Source of the DNA: Incurvaria masculella
Lineage: Eukaryota > Arthropoda > Insecta > Lepidoptera > Incurvariidae
Assembly (NCBI GenBank): GCA_946894095.1
Contig: OX335660.1
Location: forward strand, 6,329,001 to 6,393,000
DNA length: 64,000 nucleotides
Direction of reading: 5' to 3'
Shown here: positions 52,345-64,000 of the stretch, piece after piece
Position numbering within the stretch: position 1 is the first letter of the stretch
Layout: every line of letters starts with the position of its first letter
Notes under the pieces: model-generated
Database searches by the model: none
The model's input: only the letters and a program-made list of their open reading frames with translations
Told to the model about the DNA's origin: nothing
Made by a program: the position numbers and the translations under genes

Positions 52345-52500
52345 GGATGTGGTTGGCAATATCACACCCACCCATTTCCGAGGGAATGAGGTTCTATGCT
52401 AGGGCTTTCACTTTATGAGCACGGCTACATTGTAGGAGATGGAAAAGAGTTTTTTTTTGTTAATCACCACTGCGATCATATTTCGTCAAATGCGATGTTT
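52345..52500 (-). repeat. SINE fragment
   Basis: Reverse-strand 'gagggaatgaggttctatgc', 'tatgagcacggctacatt', 'catatttcgtcaaatgcgat'. It abuts the full SINE at 52510 in opposite orientation. Confidence 0.65.
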
Positions 52501-52509
52501 TCAACGGTT

Positions 52510-52905
52510 TGAACGGCTCGTAGCCTAGTGGCGAGGGGATTGGCCTAGCGTACCAGAGGCCTGGGTTCAATACCGACATGCACCACTGTCTTTCTCTTTC
52601 CGAGTTCGATAAGTGCATTTCGTCACGAATGCGAGCTGCTCCATGGTTCGGAATCCATGTAAAACTGTAGGTCCCCTTCCCCTACTAGGTGGTAGGGCTT
52701 AAGCCCGCCCGGGTTGGTACCATCGCATTGGATGAAAAGATGGTCGAAGCGGCAATGAAAATTTGTCCGTGTTTTCCATCCAGTTCAATGTAGCCGTGCT
52801 CATAAAGGGAAGGTCCTGGCATGGCACCAAATTCCTTCGGGAATGTGGTGTATTGGGCTAATATCATAACGGTAGTGTGGTATTAGCAATCCATGTCAGG
52901 TCGCA
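52510..52905 (+). repeat. tRNA-derived SINE, full length (best copy)
   Basis: Head 'acggctcgtagcctagtgg' and B box 'gggttcaataccg'. Body 'tttccgagttcgataagtgc', 'aagcccgcccgggttggta', 'gatggtcgaagcggcaatg', 'tagccgtgctcataaaggg', tail 'aatccatgtcaggtcgcat' plus A run. Confidence 0.93.
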
Positions 52906-52909
52906 TAAA

Positions 52910-55317
52910 AAAAAAACCCGGGCGGGCTGAGGCACAAAAACGTCTCTCCAGCCAATGGGCAAGAGAGGGGCAAAATGATATCGTTTTTTTTTTATTCAGG
53001 GGAGCAGCTGCTCTCGTGTCCCCCTGGCGACGCACTTGCAGAAATTACCTACCATCATGGTTTTCATAGTTCCCGTGCAAGTCCGATTTAGCTAAATATT
53101 CGATTTAGCAATTTAGCTAACACAATAAATAAACACTTAAATCTAAAACATATTAAACCAAAATAAATATAAAAACTAGCCAGTTAGGTAAACATAGAAT
53201 GTAATCTGAAAGAAAAAAAAACCATGGCATGATTTTGCCAGTAAAATTATTTAATGGTATACTTGTTAATATTAAATATTCGTGGGATGATTGCTATAAG
53301 CAGAGGAGAAGCAACACTTTACTAAAACTTCTCCTATCTTCGTAAATTATTTATTTATCGAGTTGGGGAATTATTTTGAAAAGCAATTCCACAGAGGATG
53401 TTTCGTGTTGTTTGTATTTATTATGGTTTACCTCATCTCACTTAAGTTTCTAAGTTAGTCGCCTTACTCTACTTTGCTATATTATTTGGCATGCTTTCAC
53501 ATACCTACTACAAGTAAGCTCACAATATGTATATGTCAATGTTTCAAATTGGTGTGTTAGATACTCATGGTGTGAAAAGGCAAGTAAAATGTAGGTATTT
53601 CTAAAGGCTATTATGAAATCAATTTAATATCACTTAGCACCGACATATACCTTAATTAATTTATTGGCGATGCTGAAAACACCCAATTGTGGACTAATTT
53701 TAACAGTCATGTTTTAGTACGTTATTAAAACTTTCTGGAAAGTGTTTCGTTAATTATCTTTTTGTCATCGGCATATGCTAATAATGAAACCGCTAGTGTT
53801 AAACAGGTAGGCATTGTAAAACAGTGGCCCCAATAGTGAGCTCTGGGGTACACCTGAGGGTATAATTAAAAAAAATATCTAAAACCACCCATTACGACGG
53901 CCTGCAATCTGTTGGAAAAGAATGACTCTTTCATCTTAATAGATCCCCTTGAAACCCCAAACATTTAAGTTCAATAGTCAGAATGGTGTGGTCCACACGA
54001 TCGAAAGCTTTTTCAAAATCTTAATTTTTCATAATATTAATTTCAAAATTTCAATGAAATTGAACTGCATTTTGCTATTTTTTTTAGTAACCTCGATTTT
54101 CCTGGCTGGTATTAGTCAGATTATAGATACAGTCCAAAAATACCAAGCTATAGCTTCTATTTTCCTAGCCACTAACAACAACTTCTAACAACATTCGAGC
54201 TAGATAAATATGGTGAATGGCTAACAAGGCAGGTTATCATTCTCTGTTCGAACGTTGGTGGCCTTTGCTCCCATTATCAATCAATATTTTCAGTCTGCAA
54301 GGAAAATATATGTTTTCCTGCTCACCCACTTTTCCAAGGAACGCGAAACCGTTTATTTTTGAGAGTGACAGGGAATACCTTCAACCGTTGTTTCTAAGAA
54401 GACCTCAGATATATTCACACTTTTTGCGGTACATATTATGTTGTCGATTTTGAAATAAATAATACATCCATTTATTAGCATCTTATTGGAATATCGTAGC
54501 CATCGGATGAGGACGATGGACTTGGAAATGTACTCTTATAGATAACCAAAGTATACGGTCCTAGTACAGTCAAAATTGATTTTAATAAGATTTAATTTGA
54601 AACGGATTCTTTTATTTCATTAACACCGTACATAATTTTCAAAAAATATATCTATGAAATAAAGTATTTTTATATCGAAGCTTACAAACAACACATACAT
54701 ATGGATATTTGTATAGGCTAAAATATACAATTACTTTCTTATAATATCCATTCAATTTCTGCAGACGCAGTAGCCTAGTGTCACCTGCATCTCTTTCCTT
54801 ATGAGTGGGAAACCTACCAAATCCCCTCATTTTAAACTTTTAATGACATATGAAAATAAGAAGCCGATGATAAAGCGTAATAACGGTGAAATAAAATACG
54901 ATGAGATCAACTCGCTTTCATTGTGTGCCAAGTGGTGGACTTTTGACGGATGTTATGTTCCATATACCATTGCGATATCTTTAGTATTTACATCAACAAT
55001 TGTAATATTTAAATAAATTTAAAAAAAAATGTTAGGTATCGCGGAAGACCCGGAAGGATCGAAGTTTCTTTCGCAATGTATTATATATTACCTCAAGAAA
55101 CAGTTAAAAGTCGGACGAAATCAAATTTCACAAGCGCCGCCAAATTTCAAAATGGAAGCACTTTGTTGCAGAGCGCTTAGTTTGCATTTCAGCTAATCTT
55201 GATCAGACCGCTTTGCTTGTTAAGTTCTCACGGCAAAAACGATTAACCCTAGTTATATTTATTAGTTATTAGTCCTATTAGTTTTATTATTCGTCTATTA
55301 TATTAGTGTATTCGTTA
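52910..55317. other. AT-rich stretch without a recognised gene
   Basis: No domain-bearing ORF. 53800-53900 carries 'agtgagctctggggtacacc', a phrase reminiscent of decayed non-LTR reverse transcriptase DNA. 55030-55140 matches the repeat at 13600-13740. Short ORFs at 54217-54453 and 54801-55016 lack motifs. Confidence 0.4.
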
Positions 55318-55700
55318 TTAAGCCTAGTGGCGCGGGGACTGGCCTAGGGTACCAGAGGCCTGGGTTCAATACCGACATGCACCACTATCTTTCTCTTTCC
55401 GAGTTCGATAAGTGCATTTCGTCACGAATGCGAGCTGCTCGATGGTTCGAAATCCATGTAAAACTGTAGGTCCCCTTCCCCTACTAGGTGGGGGTTTAAG
55501 CCCGCCCGGGTTGGTACCATCGCATTGGATAAAAAGATGGTCGAAGCGGTAATGAAAAATTGTCCGTGTTTTCCATCCAGTTCAATTTAGCCGGGCTCAT
55601 AAAGGAAAGGTCCTGGCATGGCACCTAATTCGTTCGGGATTGTGGTGTATTTGGCTAATAGTTGTGTGGTATTAGCCATCCATGTCAGGTCGCATAAAAA
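55318..55700 (+). repeat. tRNA-derived SINE, nearly full length
   Basis: Starts at 'ttaagcctagtggcgcgg' with the first bases of the head lost; B box 'gggttcaataccg'. Small deletions in the tail ('tttggctaatagttgtgtgg'). Confidence 0.92.
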
Positions 55701-55734
55701 AACTAGTAAATTCCTGCGTAGCAGATTACTTTCA

Positions 55735-55980
55735 TCAAATCTAGGACGGGGCGTCGACGTCGGTATCTCGTGGGGATCCCGCGGCACAACAACGCCGTTA
55801 AGACAACTGATAAACCTAGAACCAGGCGACATCCGTCGTGGTCGCCGGACGCAGCCGTCGCCGGTCGCGGCGCCACCTCCGCGATGCATAACGGCTGGAG
55901 AATGGCCCGTCCTCATTCAACAGTATCGTACCATCCTACATACGTCCATCCCTGTAATTGACTGAGCGAGTGCGAGTTTA
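55735..55980. other. GC-rich unique patch with ORFs, unidentified
   Basis: Open on both strands (55618-55965 plus; 55587-55916 minus), Arg-rich in the plus frame. No recognisable family. Overlap with the SINE in both frames argues against a gene. Confidence 0.25.
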
Positions 55981-56029
55981 AGCTTGGACAAAATTGCTTT
56001 AGTAACACTGCAATTTACTCTTTCATACC

Positions 56030-56100
56030 CTCCCCCCCATGTACACTCACATTCACATGCATACACACCCTTACACACACACAAATACACCCTCACATAT
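56030..56100. repeat. CA-rich degenerate microsatellite
   Basis: 'tacactcacattcacatgc', 'acacacccttacacacac' and similar words; simple-sequence DNA. Confidence 0.7.
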
Positions 56101-56329
56101 CCTCAAAAATTATGTTTTTTTTTATTTACCTTTGCTTATTCTATTTTAATTTTGAATACATTGTGAAGATGCTGCTTTTCAATTCAGTTTTGGTTGTAGG
56201 ATCAGGTTTTTAGGTACCTATTTGTAAAAATGTAATAAAAACAGAGAAACTTTTTTATTGGATCGGGATGATGAAAGCAAACGTAAATGCACAGCTGATA
56301 GGTCGTATTTCTCAACCGATTCTCTTGAC

Positions 56330-57515
56330 ATTTTGTGAGCAGTTTCGATAATTACATTTTTTTTTGTCGGGTCAATTTTTGTAAATTTTCAAAAATGTCA
56401 CAAAGCTTTTGTCTTGTGACAATACCTACCTAAAGCACAAGGTAAATACCAAGTGAGAAAAATACAAGAAAAGTAATAGGATTTTGTATTAAGGTGCGCG
56501 GTGAACGTAAGTAAGAAGAAGGACCTACGGTTTTAATATGGTTAAGGAAAGTTTTATTCTAACGTCGCGTCGTCGACAACATACATACGGAAAAATTTAA
56601 CTACGAAAAATAACGACTAACTTGTTGTCTGGGTCATACTTCATGCAGTGCCTTTAATTACAGCGATGGCTGTATACACCTGAACATAGTTACTAAATTA
56701 TTATTATTTTCTATTTATCTTTGTGTTGACGTGATATATAATAGTAATATACACCCGAAAATAGTAATTAGATAGATAATTTTGTATGACTATCAAACTC
56801 AATTTTGTAAAACTTTGTATGTGTAATGTAAACTACTCAAAATTGTGAGCGGTAGTTTTTAAAATGGGGCAACCAAATGTTTAATTCATTTATTAATGAA
56901 ACTTGTATGTCGACTCTTCTCGAACCGACAGATTGACAACGTGTCCAAGTGTAGGTATCCTACCTATGGATAAGAAATAAAATGATAATGAAAATGAAAC
57001 TGAAGCACGAGCGCAGCGTCTCCGTTTCAGCTTGGACAAAACTGATTTCATATGTTGTCCAGCTGTCTCTACAGGTCGCATTTATAAACTGATTATCGCG
57101 AAATTTTGTGAGCAAGTGATAGAGTAAATCATATCGAGTCGATACATTTGATAACATCACTAGGAAGTGTTCCCATCTCTATCCATGGGTATTGTTTTAA
57201 AAGGGTCGAGTTGAATCGGGCTAGCGTAACGTACGTGCGCGCCTGTGCGCCCTCCGTGTTTTATTTTGGAAATAAAGTTATACGTCAGAATATTGTACTT
57301 TGATTTTACAAGTTCGATAATTAAATAAATTTTTTTGTCGATTCAGTTTGTGGATTTTTTTTCAAAACGGCGGAGCCACTTCGAAAGATGTTTAAAAATG
57401 TCAGAAAACTTTTGTTTCGTGACAATACCTAAAACGTTAGAGTGACAGTGAGACAGAGAGAACAGAGAACAGTGAGAGAAATAACAGGATTTTGTTTGAG
57501 GGTGCGCGGTGAACA
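56330..57515. repeat. pair of diverged direct repeats
   Basis: 56335-56510 and 57320-57515 share 'ttcgataatta', 'tgtcggg/tgtcgat', 'aaaaatgtca', 'cttttgt', 'tgtgacaatacct', 'aggattttgt' and 'ggtgcgcggtgaac' in the same order. No gene in between was recognised. Confidence 0.6.
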
Positions 57516-57576
57516 TTTATTCAGTTCTAAGCCATGCAAAGACAGACTCGTGAGGTCTACAGCTCAGAGAATTTAT

Positions 57577-58021
57577 TTAAGGCTCCATATGACGCTAACC
57601 TCCAACATTTTGGGTTTATTTTTATTTTATCTCAGCGTCGGTTAAGCATAAACACCGATAAGAACATCGAAATATCAAAGTTTGGACTATTCTCTAGTGT
57701 ATGATCGTAAAACGGTTTTAACAACTTGCTTATATTCTTTAAAAAAATATTTTTGCAAACAAGTTTTTACTAGGTTTTCAAGCCGGGGCGCTTGGAAGCT
57801 ATGATTGATTAAGACAATATTTTTTTGTGTTTTTCACATATTTATGTAGGGAATAGCCGTGAAAGATAAGAAGTAGACTTTACATGTCAAAAACCTAAAT
57901 TTCGCTTCGTCGCGCTCAATTTTCACGCGCATACAACAACTAACCCTAACGCAAATTCAATGCTTCCGAAGATCGCCATTATCGTTTGTTTCATGAACGC
58001 TGGAGTCAGTTTGAGCCTTAA
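57577..58021. mobile_element. TTAA MITE, 'GGCTCCA' family
   Basis: Bounded by TTAA (57577-57580 and 58018-58021). Left end TTAAGGCTCCATATGACGC, right end ACTCCAGC-like inverted 'ggagtcagtttgagccttaa'. Related to 44647-45009. Confidence 0.8.
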
Positions 58022-58093
58022 ATCACGAAAATATATCTACCATCAAACTACGTGTTCGAGTCTTTGAGCAGCTACATGCGATTCGAGTTCTAA

Positions 58094-58132
58094 ATTGTAG
58101 CGTAATAAAACGATGTTTTATTACGCTACAAT
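58094..58132. repeat. perfect hairpin, 17-bp arms
   Basis: ATTGTAGCGTAATAAAA, a 5-nt loop (cgatg), then the exact complement. No gene end or terminator context. Confidence 0.9.
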
Positions 58133-58815
58133 AGATAAATGGCATGATTTGACATCAGCGAAGCTACGGCAAAAAATCTCCACATTAATAAAACATCTAC
58201 CGCCCAACGAGTTGGCACTTAAACGCGAAACTTATACATAACTTATATTGTGATCTCGCTTTTATGGGTAATGTGGGTGGGTATCTTAACGGCAGCAGTA
58301 ACATTTGTACGTACAAGTAACAGCCATGTTTTAATCGCGTTAGATTCTATTATAATTTCCACAGAACAATATGGTCGGCCGTTGATGTACAGACATATAA
58401 ACCGTCCATAATCCTGTCATGCTAATAACATATTTATTACATCCAACAAAACCATTTATTAGACACATCGTTAATGATGAGAATGAATCATTGTAAGATT
58501 ATGTGCGAGCTATTCTAGTACGGTTCGCGAAATGTAACCAGTTCATGAAAATTGATAGCTTTGATGTGGAGCACGTATGGCGACAAAAAACTTTTCGTCG
58601 CTAATTAAGCGTTCTCGAAACATTTTTTCGGGGAAAATTTGACGTTTAGGAGATTTTGCGATAATTTTGCTGCGGATAAATTTGTCCTTCGGGGAAAATT
58701 TATTATGAAGTAAAACTTAAGCAACATAAATATTATCAACGAAAAATGCATTCGAGTATGAGGGGTAAATGTGATTAAATTAAAAAATATATATAAAAGG
58801 TTGGTCTGGATATTC

Positions 58816-58887
58816 GTCGGAAGCAGGATTTGGACTTGTGGACCTTTGGATTACATGTCACCAGCTCTACCACTGAACTATCTAGTA
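58816..58887 (-). ncRNA. tRNA-like sequence (inverted partner)
   Basis: On the minus strand it contains 'TAGTTCAGTGGTAGAGC' (D arm), an anticodon-like loop CATGTAA, 'AATCCAAAGG', and an ending TTCCGAC. The acceptor 5' strand does not pair. About 70% like 58948-59018; likely non-functional. Confidence 0.5.
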
Positions 58888-58947
58888 GTAGAAATGGGCA
58901 TTGTGTCTATCCGAATATCATCGAGAAATTGGTTGGCTGACGTAATT

Positions 58948-59018
58948 GTCGGGATAGTTTAGCGGTAGAGCAGTGGACATATAATCCAAAGGTCTCAGGT
59001 TTAAATCCTGCTCCCGAC
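58948..59018 (+). tRNA. tRNA-like cloverleaf, 71 nt, probably not a working tRNA
   Basis: Acceptor GTCGGGA pairs perfectly with TCCCGAC (7 bp). D arm GTTT-AGCGGTA-GAGC. Anticodon stem TGGA/TCCA with loop CATATAA (anticodon TAT at 34-36). Variable loop of 5 nt. T arm CAGG-TTTAAAT-CCTG. Position 33 is A instead of the near-universal U, and the inverted partner shares that change, which suggests a mobile tRNA-derived family rather than an active tRNA-Ile gene. Pol III boxes are recognisable. Confidence 0.5.
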
Positions 59019-59221
59019 GAATGTCTTGACCAAACAATTTCTCTGATAATTTTTTCTAAATCTTGATTCAATATAGATGTCGTTGAATAACCTCAAATTA
59101 ACGAAATAACGGTAAGACGACTTATTACTTTCCCAGCATCGTCATATGCTCAAAAAATAATAATACATACTTACAAAATTGTATTTGTTTAAATTTTCCA
59201 AAATATTTTTTTTTACCTTTC

Positions 59222-59440
59222 CTGGTACCAACCCGGGCGGGCTTAAACCCTACCACCTAGTAGGGGAAGGGGACCTACAGTTTTACATGGATTCCGAACC
59301 ATGGAGCAGCTCGCATTCGTGACGAAATGCACTTATCGAGTTCTGAAAGAGATAGACAGTGGTGCAAGTTGGTATTGAACCCGGGCCTCTGGTACGTTAG
59401 GCCAGTCCCCGCGCCACTAGGCTACGAGCCGCTCAAAATC
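59222..59440 (-). repeat. tRNA-derived SINE, 3'-truncated
   Basis: Reverse-strand copy: 'ggtaccaacccgggcgggc', 'ggagcagctcgcattcgtg', 'ggtattgaacccgggcctc', ending at the head 'ctaggctacgagccgctc'. Confidence 0.9.
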
Positions 59441-62001
59441 TGATTATAATTTTACTAATAAACATAAGCCGAAGCATAAATAAAACCGTCGAATAGTTAT
59501 CTGGCTGTTTATCTGTCAATTGAAAAATCAGCCCTAAATTGAATTGAAATTTCCCAGCCGTTTCCATCTATCAGCTTTTAATTTTTGGTGGAGACCTTCT
59601 TGGTATTTTACGTGAGATTAATTCGTAAATGTGCGCCTATCCTTGCAGCGTTGATTTCAGTTATTTTTTAAAAAAAATTGAATAATTGTTTTTTGATTGT
59701 GTTTCAAACTAAGATAATAGATAAAAAAGGTTTTTATTTTAACAGTCCTTTTTATTTACTTTGGGTGGGTTCAACGATTAATAAACAAAATTAAAATCGA
59801 TGAAAAACGATCAGTTCATAAACAAAATGTTTATTAAATTATATTTTTTAAATAAAGAATCGTTTATTTATTTTCATCTAAAAGTACTTTCTATAATCAT
59901 GATAATCTAATAAAACGCAAAGTTGCGTCAAAATATCCCCCCTTGCACGCTTTAGCATTGAAAGAAAATTTCCTAAACTCGTGATGAACACGCACAACTT
60001 TAGGGTTCCGCCGTTAGAGAAAATGCATTGCTTACATATTTTTTTTTGTTGCAATTCAATCATATTAGTTTAAATCCCAATGGTTTACCGTAAAATAATT
60101 ATGATTCATGTATACCTCTCGGACACAGTTTTACAGACGGTAATATAAAACAGCAAATTAAGTGATGTCTAACTCAAATTAATGAGATAGATATATGATA
60201 AACGATGGAAGGGTAAACGGCTACATATTTAACTATTAAACCATGTTGGTAAGAGCAAAGGGTGACGGGCTCAGCGCTAGTTGCGATTCTTTTCGTTTAG
60301 TCAAGAGGTTTTCCTAAGGCGTAACAAAAATCATCATAAGTATGCACTTGTCACTTCACACGTCGACTTGCCATGCATGCCAGAGGTCATTGCCTTCACA
60401 TCCCCGCCCCGTACGTTATCTTTCTAAGCACCATTTTCTTTCTCTTTCTGAGTTGGATTTTATCACCGATGCGAGCTGCTCCATGGTTCAGAATCCATGT
60501 AAAATTGTACCTCGTGGATAGGTGGTAGGTTCAGGCCCACCCGAGTTGTACAATCGCTTATGTATGAAAATATAGTCGATACTGCAATGAAGAATTGTCC
60601 GTGTTTTCAAACGAGTTCAATATAACCGCGCTTAGTGATAAAACGAGGTTGCTGGCATGGCACCTAATTTCTTCGGGAATGCGTTGCTACGGGCGAATAT
60701 CATCACGATGGGTATGGTATTAGCTACCAAACAACTAGAATGTGAAATATATCATATATTATTACGAAATACATAAAAGCCGCGAATGTTCTCATATTAT
60801 TTAAGAGTTTTAAAATTGATGAAAATATTATATCCGAGATGCTTATTATACTATTCTTAATGTCCATACGATTAAAATTATTGTTCTTAGCTCTCATCTA
60901 TCACATTAAGGTTGTCAGGACAACAGTCACCGGAAATCAACGATTTGAAAATTTTGAGAAATGCATGCTTTGTCCATCGGCCAAGGCACAATTTTGCTCG
61001 TCAGATTTTAATCTAATTTGTTTTTTTACTCAAGAAAGCTTTATTCTATGTCCGTATATTTTGTGGTTTTTTTTTTTGTAAATATCTGTATTTTTCATTT
61101 AAAAAAATCGAAAATGAACGTAAAAAGTCAACTTTCAATATTTATTAGCCAATGTTTTCTAATCTAAAAGGTTTATTAAAAGTAAAGATATAAAAACATA
61201 CAGACATAGATTTCCACAATATATTTAAAAACCTATTAAAACATTAAGGGCATGGAAACTGTTATCACCCATAGTATAAGGAATTGATAGGGTAACGATT
61301 CTCTTAATATATTTAATCCAAGTGCACTGGTACTGTCTATGAATGATGAATAAACAATAAACAATAAATTAAAATCGGTCTTTCCTAAATAGATTAGACC
61401 TGTTTTAATGAAAATATTAATTTACAAAAGAAACTCGCAAAAACGCGACAATTATTCAAGATGTCGCAGAAAATACGGACTCCTACCGAACTTTAACACG
61501 TAAATACCCAAGTGTTCTAACTCTGACAAAAGATATCCATTTCCCAGATTGCCCTCTCTAACGCTCGGCCACCATTTTGTGTTAACTTATTATTAAAGTG
61601 CTGCGCGTCACAAAAGTTTCAGTCACAGCAAATCGTTTCGGCAAAAATATCGAGTTATAAGGGGACAGGACACAGGCAGAATTCATCGTGATGGCTTACA
61701 TGGAATACATATTTTGCAAACGAATATTTAAAAAAAGTCCAGATAGAATAAAACTCACCAAGGCCTCGTCTATTCCAAAATAAGAATCTCACAAAGATGT
61801 GCAAAATTAGAGATCAATATGATTGCCTTTAATTTACAGTTGAAATTAGGTTAGATTTAGATTCCAAAAAAAGAGATAATAAGGTGACTTTTCCATAGGG
61901 TGAGTTTACATTGAATACATTAATTTTCTGGGGTTCGCAAAATGTTAAAAGTTTATTCACCATTTTGGTGAATACAGTTTGGTTTATATTTTTTGTGCTC
62001 A
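59441..62001. other. AT-rich stretch without a recognised gene
   Basis: A diverged plus-strand SINE lies at about 60395-60735 ('gcatgccagaggtcattg', 'gcgagctgctccatggttc', 'tcttcgggaatgcg'). 61190-61290 resembles 12260-12365 ('acattaagggcatggaaac', 'gttatcaccc'). ORFs at 59878-60063 and 60839-61081 have no domain. Confidence 0.45.
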
Positions 62002-62573
62002 TCACTACATAGTATAAAATAAAGTCGCTTTCTCTGTCCCTATATCACTATATCCCTATGTACGCTTAAATCTTTAAAACTACGTAACGGATTTTGATGC
62101 CGTTTTTTTTAATAGATAGAGTGATTCAAGAGGAAGGTTTATATGTATAATAACATCCATTAAATAGCGAAGAAATACTGTTATTTTTGAGGTTTCCAAT
62201 GTGATGTCGTAAAAAAATATTTTTTTTCCGCTTACATTGCAAACGCAGGCTGAACCCTACGAGATTTATCAAAATAATGTACTAAGTATTGTATACATTG
62301 AAAAGGTCTACAGAAAACTCCGCGATGGTATATATCTATCTCTTATGGATATCCCACAATACAATTTTTTTCTCATTTACTTTTTACGACAAATAATTAA
62401 TATTATTTCTCTAATATCTAATAATCATGTAATAATAATATCTAAGTTTTTTTTATTTCAAATATCTCAATGTAGGAACTCTACGTAAAAATTGTTTATT
62501 TGTGAATCATTGTGACAAAATCATATTTTTTTAAATGACATTATGCCCGTGCAAAGCCGGGACGGGCTGCTAG
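62002..62573 (+). mobile_element. non-autonomous Helitron, 572 bp, exact ends
   Basis: Starts TCACTACATAGTATAAAAT and ends with hairpin GCCCGT…ACGGGC, then TG and CTAG (62570-62573). Flanked by A (62001) and T (62574). Close relative of 16224-17053. The 83-codon ORF inside (62237-62488) is probably incidental. Confidence 0.88.
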
Positions 62574-62574
62574 T

Positions 62575-63025
62575 ATAAAATAATTTATTTATCCAATGTG
62601 ATATGCTTTATATCTGCCTTATATGCCTAAATATCGTTGCGTTGCGCAATCTGCTTGAAAAATTAATACCAACTTTCTTCGTACAGCCGAAATGTTAAAA
62701 AATCAACCACGTTTTCGCTGTGAATCTTCCAAGGCATTTGACTGCATCTAACGTGACATTGGCTTTAGAAAAGATTGGGGTTGGTATAAGAAAAAGACCG
62801 GTAGGTCTTTTATTAAGACTTCGGTCATGTTTTCCCCGATTGCACGAAGAGACGGCTGAATCAATCAATGTTCAAACACGTCACTTTTATTGAACCGCAT
62901 AGAGTCCCTTCCATACTGTCCACACAAAGTGACGTGTTTAATCATACTTTGACGTTGATTTTGATTTTTTGTCCTTTCGTGCACTCGGCCCTAAGTCTCC
63001 ATGCTTTATCTTCTTAAATTAGACT
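62575..63025. other. no gene recognised
   Basis: Short AT-rich stretch with no recognised repeat. Fragments near 62900 ('gacgtgtttaatcatac') have no family assignment. Confidence 0.35.
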
Positions 63026-63069
63026 AATATTCATAACCCGTCATAAGAATATGACGGGTTATGAATATT
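63026..63069. repeat. perfect hairpin, 19-bp arms
   Basis: AATATTCATAACCCGTCAT, a 6-nt loop (aagaat), then the exact complement. Confidence 0.92.
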
Positions 63070-63216
63070 GAGAATATGAGCGTCAACTATTTACCGTTAT
63101 AGGTTTGAAATTTAGCTAGACCATCAATGCATCTTTCAAAATTTTGAAAATCCGAAATAATTAGTAGGTATTTAAAATATATATAAAATATACTTTTGGA
63201 AATGATGCTATCGCCC

Positions 63217-63766
63217 TTAAGGTGGCCCAACCCGGCGGCCTCAACTAATTTGCGGGCACGGTACAAAACCGTGCTGTTGCGCTCTGGGACCTTCTCTGTT
63301 TCTAAGAATAAGACAGGCTCCGTGATGAGGAAGATGCAACCTGTCCACAAATAAGACAATGTGCATAGTGTATGATTTGGTAAGATTTACGAAAATTTTA
63401 ATTTCAAAACGACTTATAGCTAAAAGTAAACCACGACCGCTGTAGTCAAAAATCTAACAAAAACCAAATAGATTATAAATCTTGATTAAATAAGCTATGT
63501 CTGATGACTAATCTTTTTAAGATGTTCTTACTTTATCATTGCGTAATCCACGTCCAAAGTTATTGTATAAAACGCGCGAAAAATCCGAACTTTCGGACGT
63601 TATAACTTGGAAACCAAACACAATTTTACAATGCCAATGGTCATCAGACATCTACTTCAATCAAATAAAGCTATTTTGAGCAAAATTTTGGATCCCTGAC
63701 AAGAAATATATTCGTGATCTTCTTTCCCCTTTCGTATGGGGAGATGAGCGGGTTGGGCCACCTTAA
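63217..63766 (+). mobile_element. TTAA MITE 'GGTGGCCCAACCCG', 550 bp
   Basis: Well-preserved copy, flanked by TTAA at 63217-63220 and 63763-63766. Same orientation as 44101-44650 and of the same length. Confidence 0.9.
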
Positions 63767-64000
63767 ATGATTATCACACTTCGTTTGACTTATCGGTCTT
63801 AAGAATTTTTCAAGTTTGTAAAATGATTGTGTCTAGAAACTTGGACATTAATTTTCGACTACGCAAGCGAGTGAGATAGTAGAAATAAATAGTTCATAAG
63901 AGCTCTCTTCAAAGTATGGGATTTATTTTGCGCGAACGCCTTCTTACTCTGAGAACGTAGCAAAACAACTTGGACAGGCTACAAATCGGAAAGAAGGTAA

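Noticed and set aside
58948..59018. Functional tRNA-Ile(TAT) gene
   Set aside because: A at position 33, a weak fifth anticodon pair and an inverted sister copy with the same defect; kept only as tRNA-like.

Overview
The window looks like nuclear DNA of a moth or butterfly. It is AT-rich and intron-rich. It is crowded with tRNA-headed SINEs, Helitrons, TTAA-flanked MITEs and foldback elements of types common in Lepidoptera. No prokaryotic gene organisation is visible. Family names come from motif recognition only; no database search was possible.

Positions 1-12260 are a nested transposon cluster. A Ty3/gypsy element on the minus strand (5' LTR near 11969-12145, gag 11012-11875, pol 8307-11014 continuing at 2232-2729) fits the CsRn1 clade: its Gag has a CHCC knuckle and its primer site is of the tRNA-Trp type. 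Gag and Pol are joined by a textbook -1 frameshift heptamer, GGGAAAC, directly before the gag stop. A 5.64-kb DNA transposon (2730-8371) with 26-bp inverted ends, an apparent 4-bp target duplication and one intact 936-codon gene sits inside pol. Its protein has DDE/RNase H-like acidic motifs but I cannot place it firmly in a named superfamily. A foldback element (905-2058) lies where the 3' LTR should be.

Positions 12400-20140 hold two minus-strand exons of a TRPC-type cation channel (N-terminal/ankyrin region). Both are associated with tandem arrays: 64-bp units just upstream of one acceptor, and 197-bp units that copy the acceptor plus the first part of the other exon. From 20140 to 33000 there are mainly SINEs, MITEs and a few short ORFs of doubtful coding value.

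Positions 33000-36100 hold a two-exon, minus-strand neuropeptide precursor with a signal peptide, about nine amidation-type repeats (FIRF-GR, YLRF-GR, NNFVRL-GRR, NNFLRL-GRR), and a Cys-containing tail. Immediately downstream is a duplicated copy of its second exon that has grown into an 87-bp array of decaying peptide repeats and was then hit by a foldback element.

Positions 39600-41400 hold a putative minus-strand exon whose 5' boundary is amplified into a 109-bp array. The rest (41500-64000) is repeats. These include a large palindrome carrying (TTAGG)8, a head-to-head pair of TTAA MITEs flanking a third, an inverted pair of tRNA-like sequences and two Helitrons with exact termini. The most striking item is a 272-bp insertion with a 12-bp target duplication (49302-49573), carrying two identical, oppositely oriented hammerhead-ribozyme-like motifs of the type linked to Penelope-like retroelements.
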